From Clostridia bacterium (GTDB taxonomy: Bacteria > Bacillota > Clostridia > TANB77 > CAG-508): a stretch of DNA of 18,555 nucleotides. Shown one piece after another: positions 11,838 to 18,555 of this stretch (positions are counted from its first letter, which is position 1; each line of letters opens with the position of its first letter). The position numbers and the translations under genes were made by a program. The stretch spans positions 1 to 18,555 of the forward strand of contig CAAGQX010000134.1 of the NCBI GenBank assembly GCA_900772235.1, written 5' to 3'. The notes under the pieces were generated by a model. It saw only the letters and a list, made by a program, of their open reading frames with translations, was not told the origin of the DNA and did not search any database.

Positions 11838-13043
11838 ATGGAAAGGAATAATATATTTAAATATGCAACAAAAGAACTGTCACAAGATGCTTTTATTTGC
11901 TGGTGTATTAATTGTATTAACTATAAGGAACACAAATTATATAATCTAGGAAAAGAAATGTTAAAAGAAATTTTATTTCCGGATTTGAATGATGAAAATT
12001 TATACCCATATTATGAAAAAAATGAACTAAAAGAGCATTATGAGATCTTTAATGACAGAAATAATAAAAAAGAAAATGATAAAACTAAAGAACTAGAAAA
12101 GAAATGTTCAAACTTAAACAGTCAAGTAGATTTAATAAAAAAGGATTTAAATAAGAATATTAATAAATTAAAAAAGTTAATAAATTTAGATAAAATTAGC
12201 TCAATAAAAATTAATAGACAATTTCATAGAATGGACATTGTAATAACAATTGATAATGAGTTTGTTGTTATTATAGAAGATAAAATTAATGGAACTACAA
12301 ACGACCAATTACAAAGATATATTAATGTATTAAAAGATATAGTTCAGGAAGATAAAAAAGAAGATATCGAAATTTTAGATTTAGATATAAATAAGTTCGA
12401 CAAAACTAAAATTATTCCCGTTTATATGAAGACTGGATGTTATAGATTTGAAGAAAAACTATATGACTTTAACAGGATTAATGGATTTGCAATTTTAAAA
12501 GTATTAAAAAAATATATAAATGAAAGCGATATAATACAAGATTTTTATACTTGCTTAGATGAGAAAGTAAAAAAAGAAAATCCTCTAAACTATAAAGATA
12601 TTATTAAAAAAGGGTACATCAAAATTGGAACAAAATTTCAAAAAAGATATATGATTTTTAATTGCTTTAAAAAATATACATTAAATACATATATATCTGG
12701 TAAGACATTAGTTCAAAATTGTGGTTATGAATTACCTAACACAAATGTTAAAATTTGGACACCAAGATTATACAATTACCAGGGGTGGATTAATACATTA
12801 GAAGAAAACGGAGAGATTATTGTTGAAGAAAAAATTAATAAACTAGAAAATAGAGATTTCGAAGATAACTGTATTAGATATGTATTCCCTAGAAGAAGAG
12901 ATACATTTAATCAGGAGTACTTTGAATGTATTGGTGCGTATGTATTAGATAAGGACAAGAGTAATATTAATAAAAGAATATGGAGAAAACTTAATATTGG
13001 CGAAAACTTACCAATAGATGTTGATAAATTAGAAAATAAATAA
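11838..13043 (+). CDS. PD-(D/E)XK nuclease superfamily protein
   Basis: 401 residues from the ATG at 11838, with CGGAGGTA upstream; the ATG at 11793 precedes the operator and is rejected. The start NNIFKYATKELSQDAFICW is a signature I recall from the PF14281-like PD-(D/E)XK family. The nuclease core has Asp133 (RMDIVITI), then Glu147-x-Lys149 in FVVIIEDKI, and Gln157 in DQLQRY. Residues about 70-118 form a Lys/Glu/Asn-rich coiled-coil-like insert before the core. The C-terminal half (WTPRLYNYQGW, RNDF-type segments) is of unknown role. Members are often found near defence genes. The neighbours here are an XRE regulator and a DnaJ fragment, so a defence role is inference only. Confidence 0.85.
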   Translation: MERNNIFKYATKELSQDAFICWCINCINYKEHKLYNLGKEMLKEILFPDLNDENLYPYYEKNELKEHYEIFNDRNNKKENDKTKELEKKCSNLNSQVDLIKKDLNKNINKLKKLINLDKISSIKINRQFHRMDIVITIDNEFVVIIEDKINGTTNDQLQRYINVLKDIVQEDKKEDIEILDLDINKFDKTKIIPVYMKTGCYRFEEKLYDFNRINGFAILKVLKKYINESDIIQDFYTCLDEKVKKENPLNYKDIIKKGYIKIGTKFQKRYMIFNCFKKYTLNTYISGKTLVQNCGYELPNTNVKIWTPRLYNYQGWINTLEENGEIIVEEKINKLENRDFEDNCIRYVFPRRRDTFNQEYFECIGAYVLDKDKSNINKRIWRKLNIGENLPIDVDKLENK

Positions 13044-13061
13044 AAGTTGTGGAGAAGAATT

Positions 13062-13355
13062 GTGTCGGAAAAGGTAGAAGATTTTAATGGGTTTGGAGAG
13101 ATAAATTTTGAGGAAATACTTAATGCTGGAGACAATAAAAATTATAATTCTGCATTAGATTTAAACTATAAAGTAAAAATATCTAAAAAAGAGGCAATAG
13201 AAGGAACAAAAGTAAAAATGAAAGTAAAAGGAAGAGAACTAGAGCTCGCAATACCTCAAAATATAAAGAATGGACAAGTAATTGTTGTAAATGGAGAAGG
13301 CGAGAGAAGAGAAAAACAGTATGGAAATTTAAAAATAAAAATTGAAATTAGATAG
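13062..13355 (+). CDS. Orphan DnaJ C-terminal (substrate-binding) domain protein
   Basis: 97 residues from GTG at 13062, chosen because GGAGAAG lies five bases upstream; TTG at 13047 has no such site. Residues 1-32 resemble the Gly/Phe linker of DnaJ (FNGFGEINFEEILNAG). Residues 33-97 match one DnaJ C-terminal beta domain (LNYKVKISKKEAIEGTKVKMKVKG, IPQNIKNGQVIVVNGEGE, YGNLKIKIEI). The J domain, zinc fingers and second C-terminal domain are absent. It could be a truncated DnaJ or a co-chaperone-like adaptor. It begins 18 bases after the nuclease stop, so the two are probably co-transcribed. Confidence 0.8.
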   Translation: MSEKVEDFNGFGEINFEEILNAGDNKNYNSALDLNYKVKISKKEAIEGTKVKMKVKGRELELAIPQNIKNGQVIVVNGEGERREKQYGNLKIKIEIR

Positions 13356-13386
13356 AAAAAATTTGTATTAATAGGAGAAATAAATT

Positions 13387-13713
13387 ATGGATAGAAACGA
13401 GGCTAAAAAAAATATTATTTGTGGAATTCTTACAGCGATTATTATGTTAGCATTTATTGCATACAAAGGAGGGTGGTTTAAAAAGAATCCATATATAGGA
13501 ACATGGGAAAATGGATATTATACGGTATATATATATGGAAATGAAAAAGGAAGACTTACAGATGGAATAAATGCAAAGGAGTTTACTTATAAGTTTAATA
13601 AAGTGACCGAATCCTTATCAGTATATATGACAGGGGAAGAGGACAGTTATGTATATATAAACAATTCAAAAGATACTATAACATGGGGATTACAAAACTT
13701 CAAAAAGAAATAG
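13387..13713 (+). CDS. Hypothetical small membrane-anchored protein
   Basis: 108 residues. AGGAGAAATAAATT precedes ATG. One membrane helix at residues about 9-27 (IICGILTAIIMLAFIAY) follows a short charged head. The remainder (PYIGTWENGYYTVYIYGNEKG..., then EDSYVYINNSKDTITWG) is beta-rich and starts with a GTWE-type motif like small extracellular lipocalin-like domains. It follows the DnaJ-like gene by 31 bases and may belong to the same transcript. No family is recognised with certainty. Confidence 0.7.
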   Translation: MDRNEAKKNIICGILTAIIMLAFIAYKGGWFKKNPYIGTWENGYYTVYIYGNEKGRLTDGINAKEFTYKFNKVTESLSVYMTGEEDSYVYINNSKDTITWGLQNFKKK

Positions 13714-13771
13714 TAAAAGTAAAGATGTTAAGTGAACTAATAAAATGAAAAAGAGCGATAGAAGTAATATA

Positions 13772-13793
13772 TTTATATCATGAATGATATAAA
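13772..13793. repeat. Perfect 10-bp inverted repeat upstream of 13825
   Basis: TTTATATCAT (13772-13781), GA, ATGATATAAA (13784-13793). It lies 31 bases before the next gene, where an operator or an mRNA stem could sit. The -10/-35 elements nearby are unclear. Confidence 0.5.
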
Positions 13794-13824
13794 CTTATAG
13801 TAATTTTATGGGAGGGAATGTTAA

Positions 13825-14661
13825 ATGAGAGGAAAAAAATTTATTATTATATTAGTAATATTAATTCTTGCGTTTTTGATAGCACCAAGTATTTTAATAA
13901 TGAATAAGAAGAATAGTTCCGTAGATAAAGAAAATTTAGAAAAAAATAGTGCAAAAGAAACAAATGTGAGAGAAGAGTTAATACAAGAATATAGACAATT
14001 AATGGAGGAAAATGGAGTAAGCTATGACTCAAGACAAGAACTTAAGGAAGCTATATTATCAGCAGGTGGTAAAAATATAGACAATGTAAACATTGAAGAG
14101 TTAAAAGAGATGATAGAGTCAGCTAAAAAAACTGCTGAAGAACAAAGAACTTTTGAAAATCAATTTAAAGATATAATTACAGAAAATGAAACTAAATATA
14201 AAAATATTATTTATAATAAATACTTTGATAAAAAAGGTTCATATATAAATAGTAATATAACAAGCAATTATAAAACTAGTAGTCAAGTTTATACTTTTAA
14301 CAATGAAGAAAAGATAAAATTTAAAATGTGTTATTGCGCATTGGATAAAGAAAACAGTAAAGTTAAAAAAATGGCATTCTTGTTTACTGTATATGGTTCT
14401 GCAAGTTGCTATAATAACTCGAATTCTAACTATATTCAAGGAAATGGAGAGGTTGAATTAGATGTATTGTTCGATGTTGAATCTGGATTAATGTACCCAC
14501 AAGGGGCAATATATGGATTTAATGGTATAGCTATAGGTGAACAAAAAGGCGATAGGGGATTTAATTATGGACATTCGTTGGATGAAATTAGTAGTGAAGA
14601 ATTCTTCGCAATATGCAATTATGAACAAAGCAATAAATTTATGTATTATACAAAAAAATAA
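13825..14661 (+). CDS. Hypothetical secreted or membrane-anchored protein
   Basis: 278 residues. GGGAGGGAATGTTAA precedes ATG. Residues 1-5 are basic and 6-27 hydrophobic (FIIILVILILAFLIAPSILIM), so the protein is anchored or exported. Residues about 35-110 are helical, charged and Glu/Lys-rich (a probable coiled coil). Residues about 130-278 are beta-rich with two aromatic/Cys segments (MCYCALD, YGSASCYNN) and end FICN-type AICNYEQSNKFMYY. No known domain is recognised. It is a separate unit from the nuclease group, and convergent with rpsI. Confidence 0.75.
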   Translation: MRGKKFIIILVILILAFLIAPSILIMNKKNSSVDKENLEKNSAKETNVREELIQEYRQLMEENGVSYDSRQELKEAILSAGGKNIDNVNIEELKEMIESAKKTAEEQRTFENQFKDIITENETKYKNIIYNKYFDKKGSYINSNITSNYKTSSQVYTFNNEEKIKFKMCYCALDKENSKVKKMAFLFTVYGSASCYNNSNSNYIQGNGEVELDVLFDVESGLMYPQGAIYGFNGIAIGEQKGDRGFNYGHSLDEISSEEFFAICNYEQSNKFMYYTKK

Positions 14662-14742
14662 ATGTAATACAATAGTTATTTTATTACATTTGCTAAAATT
14701 AACGAAATGCTAGAGTAGCAATAGTGATTCCAAGCTTTGCAC

Positions 14743-14775
14743 AAAAAACCTCGGAAATTTTATTTCCGAGGTTTT
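14743..14775 (-). terminator. Terminator of rplM-rpsI, bidirectional
   Basis: AACCTCGGAAA (14747-14757) pairs with TTTCCGAGGTT (14763-14773). U-tracts lie on both sides, the minus strand having six. It also serves the convergent gene ending at 14661. Confidence 0.9.
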
Positions 14776-14794
14776 GAAATACATATAGAAATGT

Positions 14795-15202
14795 CTATCT
14801 TTTGCTGAATTGTGGAGCCTTTCTGGCTTTCTTTAGACCATATTTCTTTCTTTCTTTCATTCTTGCATCTCTTGTTAAGAATCCTGCAGCTTTAAGTGTT
14901 GGTCTATATTCAGTTCCATTAGCTTCTAATAATGCTCTTGCAATACCGTGTCTTACAGCACCTGCTTGACCACTAATTCCACCACCTGTTACTTTTGCAA
15001 CTACATCATATTTATCTAATGTATTTGTAGCAACTAATGGTTGTTTAACTATAACTTTTAATGTTTCAACACCAAAGTATTCGTTAATATCTTTTCCATT
15101 TATAGTAATTTTACCATTACCGTTTAATAATCTTACTCTAGCGATTGATTTTTTTCTTCTACCTGTTCCATAAAAGAAATTTTTTTCTGCTTTCTTTGCC
15201 AT
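14795..15202 (-). CDS. rpsI: 30S ribosomal protein S9
   Basis: 135 residues, full length for the family. The N-terminus carries [17 protein letters not shown]; the middle has [19 protein letters not shown]. The end is the characteristic RKAPQFSKR, whose C-terminal Arg reaches the P-site tRNA. It is the second gene of the rplM-rpsI operon, with ATG one base after the rplM stop and AGGTAAAATA upstream. Expression follows the shared L13-type leader. Confidence 0.98.
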   Translation of the reverse strand: MAKKAEKNFFYGTGRRKKSIARVRLLNGNGKITINGKDINEYFGVETLKVIVKQPLVATNTLDKYDVVAKVTGGGISGQAGAVRHGIARALLEANGTEYRPTLKAAGFLTRDARMKERKKYGLKKARKAPQFSKR

Positions 15203-15203
15203 A

Positions 15204-15641
15204 TTATTTTACCTCCCATACTTCTGGTTTTTGAGCTTGGTTTTCGTGTTCTGAACCGCTGTATATTCTAACTTTATTGATCATTTGTCTTCCTAATCTA
15301 TTTTTTGGAAGCATTCCTTTTATAGCAAGCATCATAGCTTTTTCAGGTTTGTTTTGTAACATATTTCTTGCAGTAGTTTCTTTCATATTTCCAATATAAC
15401 CTGTGTGATGTCTATAAATTTTTTGATCTAATTTTTTACCAGTTAATATAACATCTTTTACATTTAATATAATAACATGGTCACCTGTATCAACATTAGG
15501 TGTGAAAGTTGGTTTGTGTTTTCCTCTTAATAATTTTGCAGCTTCAGCAGCTATTCTTCCAAGAGGTTTTCCGCTTGCATCAATTATATACCATTTTTTT
15601 TCAATATTATTTGAATTTGCCATATAAGTAGTATTATTCAT
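15204..15641 (-). CDS. rplM: 50S ribosomal protein L13
   Basis: 145 residues from the ATG at 15641, the first after GGAGGAT; an ATG at 15659 overlaps that site and is rejected. Residues about 14-145 are the L13 fold: [49 protein letters not shown] and the [31 protein letters not shown] tail. It is slightly longer at the N-terminus than usual ([12 protein letters not shown]), and an internal ATG at residue 7 is the other possible start but has no ribosome site. First gene of the operon with rpsI. Confidence 0.97.
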   Translation of the reverse strand: MNNTTYMANSNNIEKKWYIIDASGKPLGRIAAEAAKLLRGKHKPTFTPNVDTGDHVIILNVKDVILTGKKLDQKIYRHHTGYIGNMKETTARNMLQNKPEKAMMLAIKGMLPKNRLGRQMINKVRIYSGSEHENQAQKPEVWEVK

Positions 15642-15737
15642 GATAAAAATATCCTCCATTCAATTATCTTTTTTTATATTTGATATTTATTAAACCAAAT
15701 AGACTACCGGGCAAGGGTCTATAAATAAATATCGTAC
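15642..15737 (-). promoter_or_regulatory. L13-type ribosomal-protein leader
   Basis: The roughly 96-base leader of rplM on the minus strand holds a hairpin with arms ATAGAC and GTCTAT (plus 15699-15704, 15717-15722) around CCTTGCCCGGTA. This looks like the L13 autoregulatory leader of Firmicutes. The match is by eye, without a covariance model. Confidence 0.55.
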
Positions 15738-15743
15738 TTACCT

Positions 15744-15772
15744 ATTTTAATACAGAAAATTAAAAAAGTCAA
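15744..15772 (-). promoter_or_regulatory. rplM-rpsI promoter
   Basis: Minus strand TTGACT (15772-15767), 17 bases, TAAAAT (15749-15744). It stands back to back with the infC promoter, the two -35 boxes only nine bases apart. Confidence 0.85.
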
Positions 15773-15781
15773 TAAAAACTC

Positions 15782-15810
15782 TTGACTTTTTTTAAAATAA
15801 GTAGTAATAT
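15782..15810 (+). promoter_or_regulatory. infC-rpmI-rplT promoter
   Basis: TTGACT (15782-15787), 17 bases, TAATAT (15805-15810). The leader to the infC start is about 128 bases and carries an attenuator. Confidence 0.8.
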
Positions 15811-15817
15811 TAATACT

Positions 15818-15930
15818 GTTGTTAAAGAAGAAGTATCCATTCTCACCTTTACCAAATGGGAAAAGGTTATTATAAAAAATATATTTTATGGATTAACTTG
15901 TTTCTTACAACAAGTTATTTTTTATTTTTA
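15818..15930 (+). promoter_or_regulatory. L20-type leader with intrinsic attenuator
   Basis: The leader contains a first stem ACCTTT / AAAGGT (near 15845-15867). Its final stem is AACTTGTT (15895-15902), loop TCTTAC, AACAAGTT (15909-15916), followed by ATTTTTTATTTTT, a complete terminator 28 bases before the infC start. In Firmicutes L20 binds the infC-rpmI-rplT leader and promotes termination. The layout here fits that mechanism. Confidence 0.75.
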
Positions 15931-15944
15931 AGGGGTGATTAAAT

Positions 15945-16457
15945 ATCAAACAAGACTTACTAATAAATGAACAAATAAGGTTTAGACAAGTTCAAGTTAT
16001 AGGAGAAAACGGAGAAAAATTAGGACAAATGTCTAGAGATGAGGCATTAGATTTAGCAGCAGAAAAAGATTTAGATTTAGTTTTAGTTTCTGCAAATGCA
16101 GAAAATCCAGTTTGCAAAATAATGAACTATGGAAAACATAAATTTGAACAAGCTAAAAGAGAAAAAGAATCTAAAAAGAAACAAAAAGCTCTTGAATTAA
16201 AAGAAATTAGAGTTACACCTAATATAGAAGAGCACGACTTTGGTTTTAAATCTAAAAATGCTAGAAAATTCTTAGAAGATGGAAACAAAGTAAAAATTAC
16301 AGTAAGATTTAGAGGTAGAGAAGTTAACTATGCTAAAATGGGTGAAGAAGTATTAAACAAATTTATAGAGGCACTTGGAGAAGTTTCAACTGTAGAAAAA
16401 AAACCTGTATTAGAAGGTAAAAATATGTTTATAATACTGGCACCAGCAAATAAATAA
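15945..16457 (+). CDS. infC: Translation initiation factor IF-3, AUC start codon
   Basis: 170 residues from ATC at 15945. The first ATG in frame (16029) would remove 28 conserved residues including LLINEQIRFRQVQVIGENGEKLG. An in-frame stop lies at 15936, and AAGGGGTG ends seven bases before ATC, so ATC is the only sensible start. Rare AUU/AUC/AUA starts in infC are known to let IF3 repress its own translation by rejecting non-canonical start codons. The N-domain (to about residue 80) carries VCKIMNYGKHKFEQ; the C-domain has KEIRVTPNIEEHDFGFK and VTVRFRG-type KITVRFRGREV. First gene of the operon with rpmI and rplT. Confidence 0.96.
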   Translation: MKQDLLINEQIRFRQVQVIGENGEKLGQMSRDEALDLAAEKDLDLVLVSANAENPVCKIMNYGKHKFEQAKREKESKKKQKALELKEIRVTPNIEEHDFGFKSKNARKFLEDGNKVKITVRFRGREVNYAKMGEEVLNKFIEALGEVSTVEKKPVLEGKNMFIILAPANK

Positions 16458-16491
16458 TATATTTACAAGATAAAAGAAGGGGGTAAACAAT

Positions 16492-16692
16492 ATGCCAAAA
16501 TTAAAAACAAATAAAGCAGCTGCAAAAAGATATTCATACACAGCAACTGGAAAAGTAAAAAGAACAAAATCAAACAGAAGACATTTACTTGCAAATAAAA
16601 CAACAAGACAAAAAAAATCTGGAAAAGTTCAAGATGCTTATGCAGATAAAACATGTGAGGCAGGAATTAAAAAATTATTACCATATGGATAA
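16492..16692 (+). CDS. rpmI: 50S ribosomal protein L35
   Basis: 66 residues, the usual L35 length, highly basic. The start MPKLKTNKAAAKRYSYTATGKVKR and the RRHLLANKT segment are diagnostic; the C-terminus IKKLLPYG matches the family. GAAGGGGG precedes ATG. It lies 34 bases after infC and before rplT in the standard operon, under the L20-type leader. Confidence 0.98.
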   Translation: MPKLKTNKAAAKRYSYTATGKVKRTKSNRRHLLANKTTRQKKSGKVQDAYADKTCEAGIKKLLPYG

Positions 16693-16734
16693 TAAAAAAA
16701 TATTTGAAATGATAATCTAAAAGGAGGATAAAAA

Positions 16735-17085
16735 ATGGCAAGAGTAAAAACAGCAAGAATCACAAGAAAAAAACATAAAAAAGTATTAAAACAAGCTAAA
16801 GGATATTTTGGAGCAAAAAGATATAGATTTAGAAATGCAAACCAAGCAGTTTTAAAATCATTATCATATGCATATGTAGGAAGAAAAGATAAGAAAAGTG
16901 ATTTTAGAAAATTATGGATAGCAAGAATAAATGCTGCTAGCCGTCAAAACGGATTAACATACAGCAAAATGATAGCTGGATTAAAGAAAGCTAATGTAAC
17001 AATAAACAGAAAAATGTTAGCTGAACTTGCAGTAAATGATAGTAAAGCATTTGCTGAATTAGCTGAAATAGCAAAAAATGCATAA
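16735..17085 (+). CDS. rplT: 50S ribosomal protein L20
   Basis: 116 residues, full length. [26 protein letters not shown], then [39 protein letters not shown], are the L20 signature. AAAGGAGGAT precedes ATG. L20 is an early assembly protein of the 50S subunit. In Firmicutes it is the autoregulator of this operon through the leader described upstream. Confidence 0.98.
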   Translation: MARVKTARITRKKHKKVLKQAKGYFGAKRYRFRNANQAVLKSLSYAYVGRKDKKSDFRKLWIARINAASRQNGLTYSKMIAGLKKANVTINRKMLAELAVNDSKAFAELAEIAKNA

Positions 17086-17096
17086 TAATAAAGAAG

Positions 17097-17131
17097 ACGG
17101 ATTTTATTTTTAAAATAAAACCGTTTTTTTT
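17097..17131 (+). terminator. Terminator of infC-rpmI-rplT
   Basis: ACGG-ATTTTATTTT (17097-17110) pairs with AAAATAAAA-CCGT (17112-17124) with one bulge, followed by a T-run. Confidence 0.9.
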
Positions 17132-17184
17132 ATTATAAATTTGCATTTACATATTACCTAAAGAATAAATACATATTAAAAAAT

Positions 17185-17213
17185 ATGGGACGATTTTAAT
17201 TGCTTGTAATTAG
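17185..17213 (+). repeat. Decayed copy of the GGGCGATT palindromic unit
   Basis: ATGGGACGATTTTAATTGCT followed by TGTAATT aligns with the intact unit and flank (GTAGGGGCGATTTTAATCGC, CCGCAAAT) seen at 18397 and 11048. The second arm is mutated. It lies between rplT and alr. Confidence 0.6.
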
Positions 17214-17253
17214 AAAAAAATCACGAGTAAATGATAGAAAGGTGGCAAGCACT

Positions 17254-18363
17254 ATGTTATACGAAAGAAACAGACAAACTGAATTACTTATAGACTTAGA
17301 AGCAATGGAATACAACTACAACCAAATAAAAAAATTACAACCAGATAAGGAAATATTGCCAGTACTAAAGGCGAGTGGCTATGGAATTGGAGCTGCAAAT
17401 GTTGCAAAATTTGTGGATAAAGTAGGTATAAAAAGGCTAGGAACTGCATTTGTAGATGAAGGGATTGTTTTAAGAGCTGGTTGGGGTTATGAAGGAGAAA
17501 TAGTAGTATTAAATCAGCCTTCACAAGAAGACATTGCTAATATTATAAAATATGATATTGTAACAGGAGTATGTTATATAGAATTTGTAGAAGCTTTAAA
17601 TAAAGAGGCACAAACAGCAGGAAAAACAGCAAAGATACATATTGAAATTGAAACAGGAATGGGAAGAACGGGTGTAGGTTTGGAAAATTTAGTGCAATTT
17701 GTAGAAAGAGTAAAAGCATTAAATAATATAGAAGTAGAAGGAATATATTCACATTTTGCAACAAGTGATGAGGATTTAGAATTTGCTAAAGTACAAATAG
17801 AAAAATTTGACCAAGCAGTAAAAATAATTAAAAGCAAAATTAATACTGTAAAATATGTTCATATAGGAAATAGTGCAGGAACGGCTAGAATAAAAGACTT
17901 ACCAGGTAATATGATAAGACCAGGAATAATGCTATATGGGTATTATCCAAATGAAAATTTAAAGAAATTAGTAAACTTAAAGCCTTGTATGATGCTAAAA
18001 AGTAGAATTTCATTTATAAAAGAAGTAGAACCAGGAACAAGCATAAGTTATGGAAGAACATATATAGCAAATAAAAAAACTACAATTGCAAATGTACCAA
18101 TAGGGTATGCAGACGGCATAAAAAGAAGTTTAAGCAATAAGGGAAATGTAGTAATAAAAGGGCAAAAAGCACCAATAGTAGGAACAATATGTATGGATAG
18201 TTTTATGATAGATGTAACTAATTTAGATGTTAAAATAGGCGATGATGTGTATATATGGGATAATGACAAAATAACAGTAGAAGAAATAGCAAAACAATGT
18301 GGGACAATAAATTATGAAATTTTGTGCACAATATCGAATAGAGTTATAAGAAAAACAAGATAA
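17254..18363 (+). CDS. alr: Alanine racemase
   Basis: Interconverts L- and D-alanine for peptidoglycan, using pyridoxal phosphate. 369 residues from the ATG at 17254, preceded by AAAGGTGGCAAG; an in-frame TTG at 17200 lies inside a decayed repeat and adds a basic non-family extension. With this start the PLP lysine is Lys39 (VLKASGYGIG), the catalytic tyrosine is Tyr266 (SISYGRTY), and GTICMDSFMIDVT follows at 310-322, matching the numbering of characterised enzymes. The lysine loop reads KASGYGIG rather than the common KANAYGHG, an unusual variant. No regulatory partner is adjacent; the gene stands alone between repeats. Confidence 0.95.
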   Translation: MLYERNRQTELLIDLEAMEYNYNQIKKLQPDKEILPVLKASGYGIGAANVAKFVDKVGIKRLGTAFVDEGIVLRAGWGYEGEIVVLNQPSQEDIANIIKYDIVTGVCYIEFVEALNKEAQTAGKTAKIHIEIETGMGRTGVGLENLVQFVERVKALNNIEVEGIYSHFATSDEDLEFAKVQIEKFDQAVKIIKSKINTVKYVHIGNSAGTARIKDLPGNMIRPGIMLYGYYPNENLKKLVNLKPCMMLKSRISFIKEVEPGTSISYGRTYIANKKTTIANVPIGYADGIKRSLSNKGNVVIKGQKAPIVGTICMDSFMIDVTNLDVKIGDDVYIWDNDKITVEEIAKQCGTINYEILCTISNRVIRKTR

Positions 18364-18394
18364 TTTGTGCGAGCATTTATATGCAAATTTGAAA

Positions 18395-18555
18395 TGTAGG
18401 GGCGATTTTAATCGCCCGCAAATGCAAAAACACATTATTAAATTTGTATGGGCGGGTTCTAAACCCGCCCATTTGTGAACCATTGATAAATATCATTGCA
18501 TAATTGAACAAAAATAATTGTAATAATGTTCTATTTCGGGCGATTAAAATCGCCC
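18395..18555. repeat. Second palindromic-repeat cluster, cut by the window end
   Basis: Units GGGCGATTTTAATCGCCC (18400-18417), GGGCGGGTT/AACCCGCCC arms (18450-18470) and GGGCGATTAAAATCGCCC (18538-18555). The first unit with its spacer matches 11046-11109. The stretch 18477-18555 is nearly identical to 11163-11240 in inverted orientation. The element continues past the window. Confidence 0.85.

Noticed and set aside
1..18555. tRNA genes
   Set aside because: No GGTTCRANNCC-type T-arm with a matching acceptor stem was found by eye on either strand; the GGGTTC palindromes at 11112 and 18452 are repeat units, not T-arms.

Overview
The window reads as chromosomal DNA of a very AT-rich, standard-code, low-G+C Gram-positive bacterium, most likely an uncultured gut-type Clostridia. 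The support is strong GGAGG ribosome sites, near-consensus sigma-A promoters, short U-tract terminators, a probable class A RNase P RNA, a CdaA-type diadenylate cyclase, and infC-rpmI-rplT and rplM-rpsI operons of Firmicutes style. No tRNA, rRNA, CRISPR array or transposase gene was seen.

Layout. Positions 1-584 hold no convincing gene. Positions 585-1733 encode a membrane-anchored extracellular protein of unknown role. Positions 1780-4690 hold three short, stand-alone transcription units (185, 72 and 88 codons). They are visibly richer in G+C than their surroundings, and the first two have a clear promoter, ribosome site and terminator each. They flank a Rossmann-fold dehydrogenase of the 2,4-diaminopentanoate dehydrogenase type. 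Positions 4767-5512 carry a tiny coupled ORF and a CHAP-SH3 endolysin-like protein, followed by rnpB and a YvyF-like zinc-ribbon gene. Positions 6300-8770 are a zinc/cadmium efflux operon: an SmtB-type ArsR repressor with its operator, an HMA domain, and a P1B-2 ATPase offset by one frame from the HMA ORF. Positions 8813-10652 hold a small membrane protein, cdaA and truA.

Positions 10681-11030 contain what I consider the most interesting locus: a 39-codon hydrophobic peptide gene with a sequestered ribosome site, convergent with an antisense RNA promoter on the other strand, the two sharing one hairpin. This is the layout of a type I toxin-antitoxin system. It is followed by a cluster of palindromic repeats (11046-11273). 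A related cluster at the right edge (18395-18555) carries a linker that is nearly identical but inverted.

Positions 11315-13355 are a divergent XRE regulator / PD-(D/E)XK nuclease pair plus an orphan DnaJ C-terminal domain, then two hypothetical membrane proteins. The right third is core translation machinery. rpsI and rplM lie on the minus strand behind an L13-type leader. infC uses an AUC start behind an L20-type attenuator and leads rpmI and rplT. The alanine racemase gene alr follows.

All calls come from reading the sequence alone. Family names rest on recognised motifs, and no database or structure search was run.
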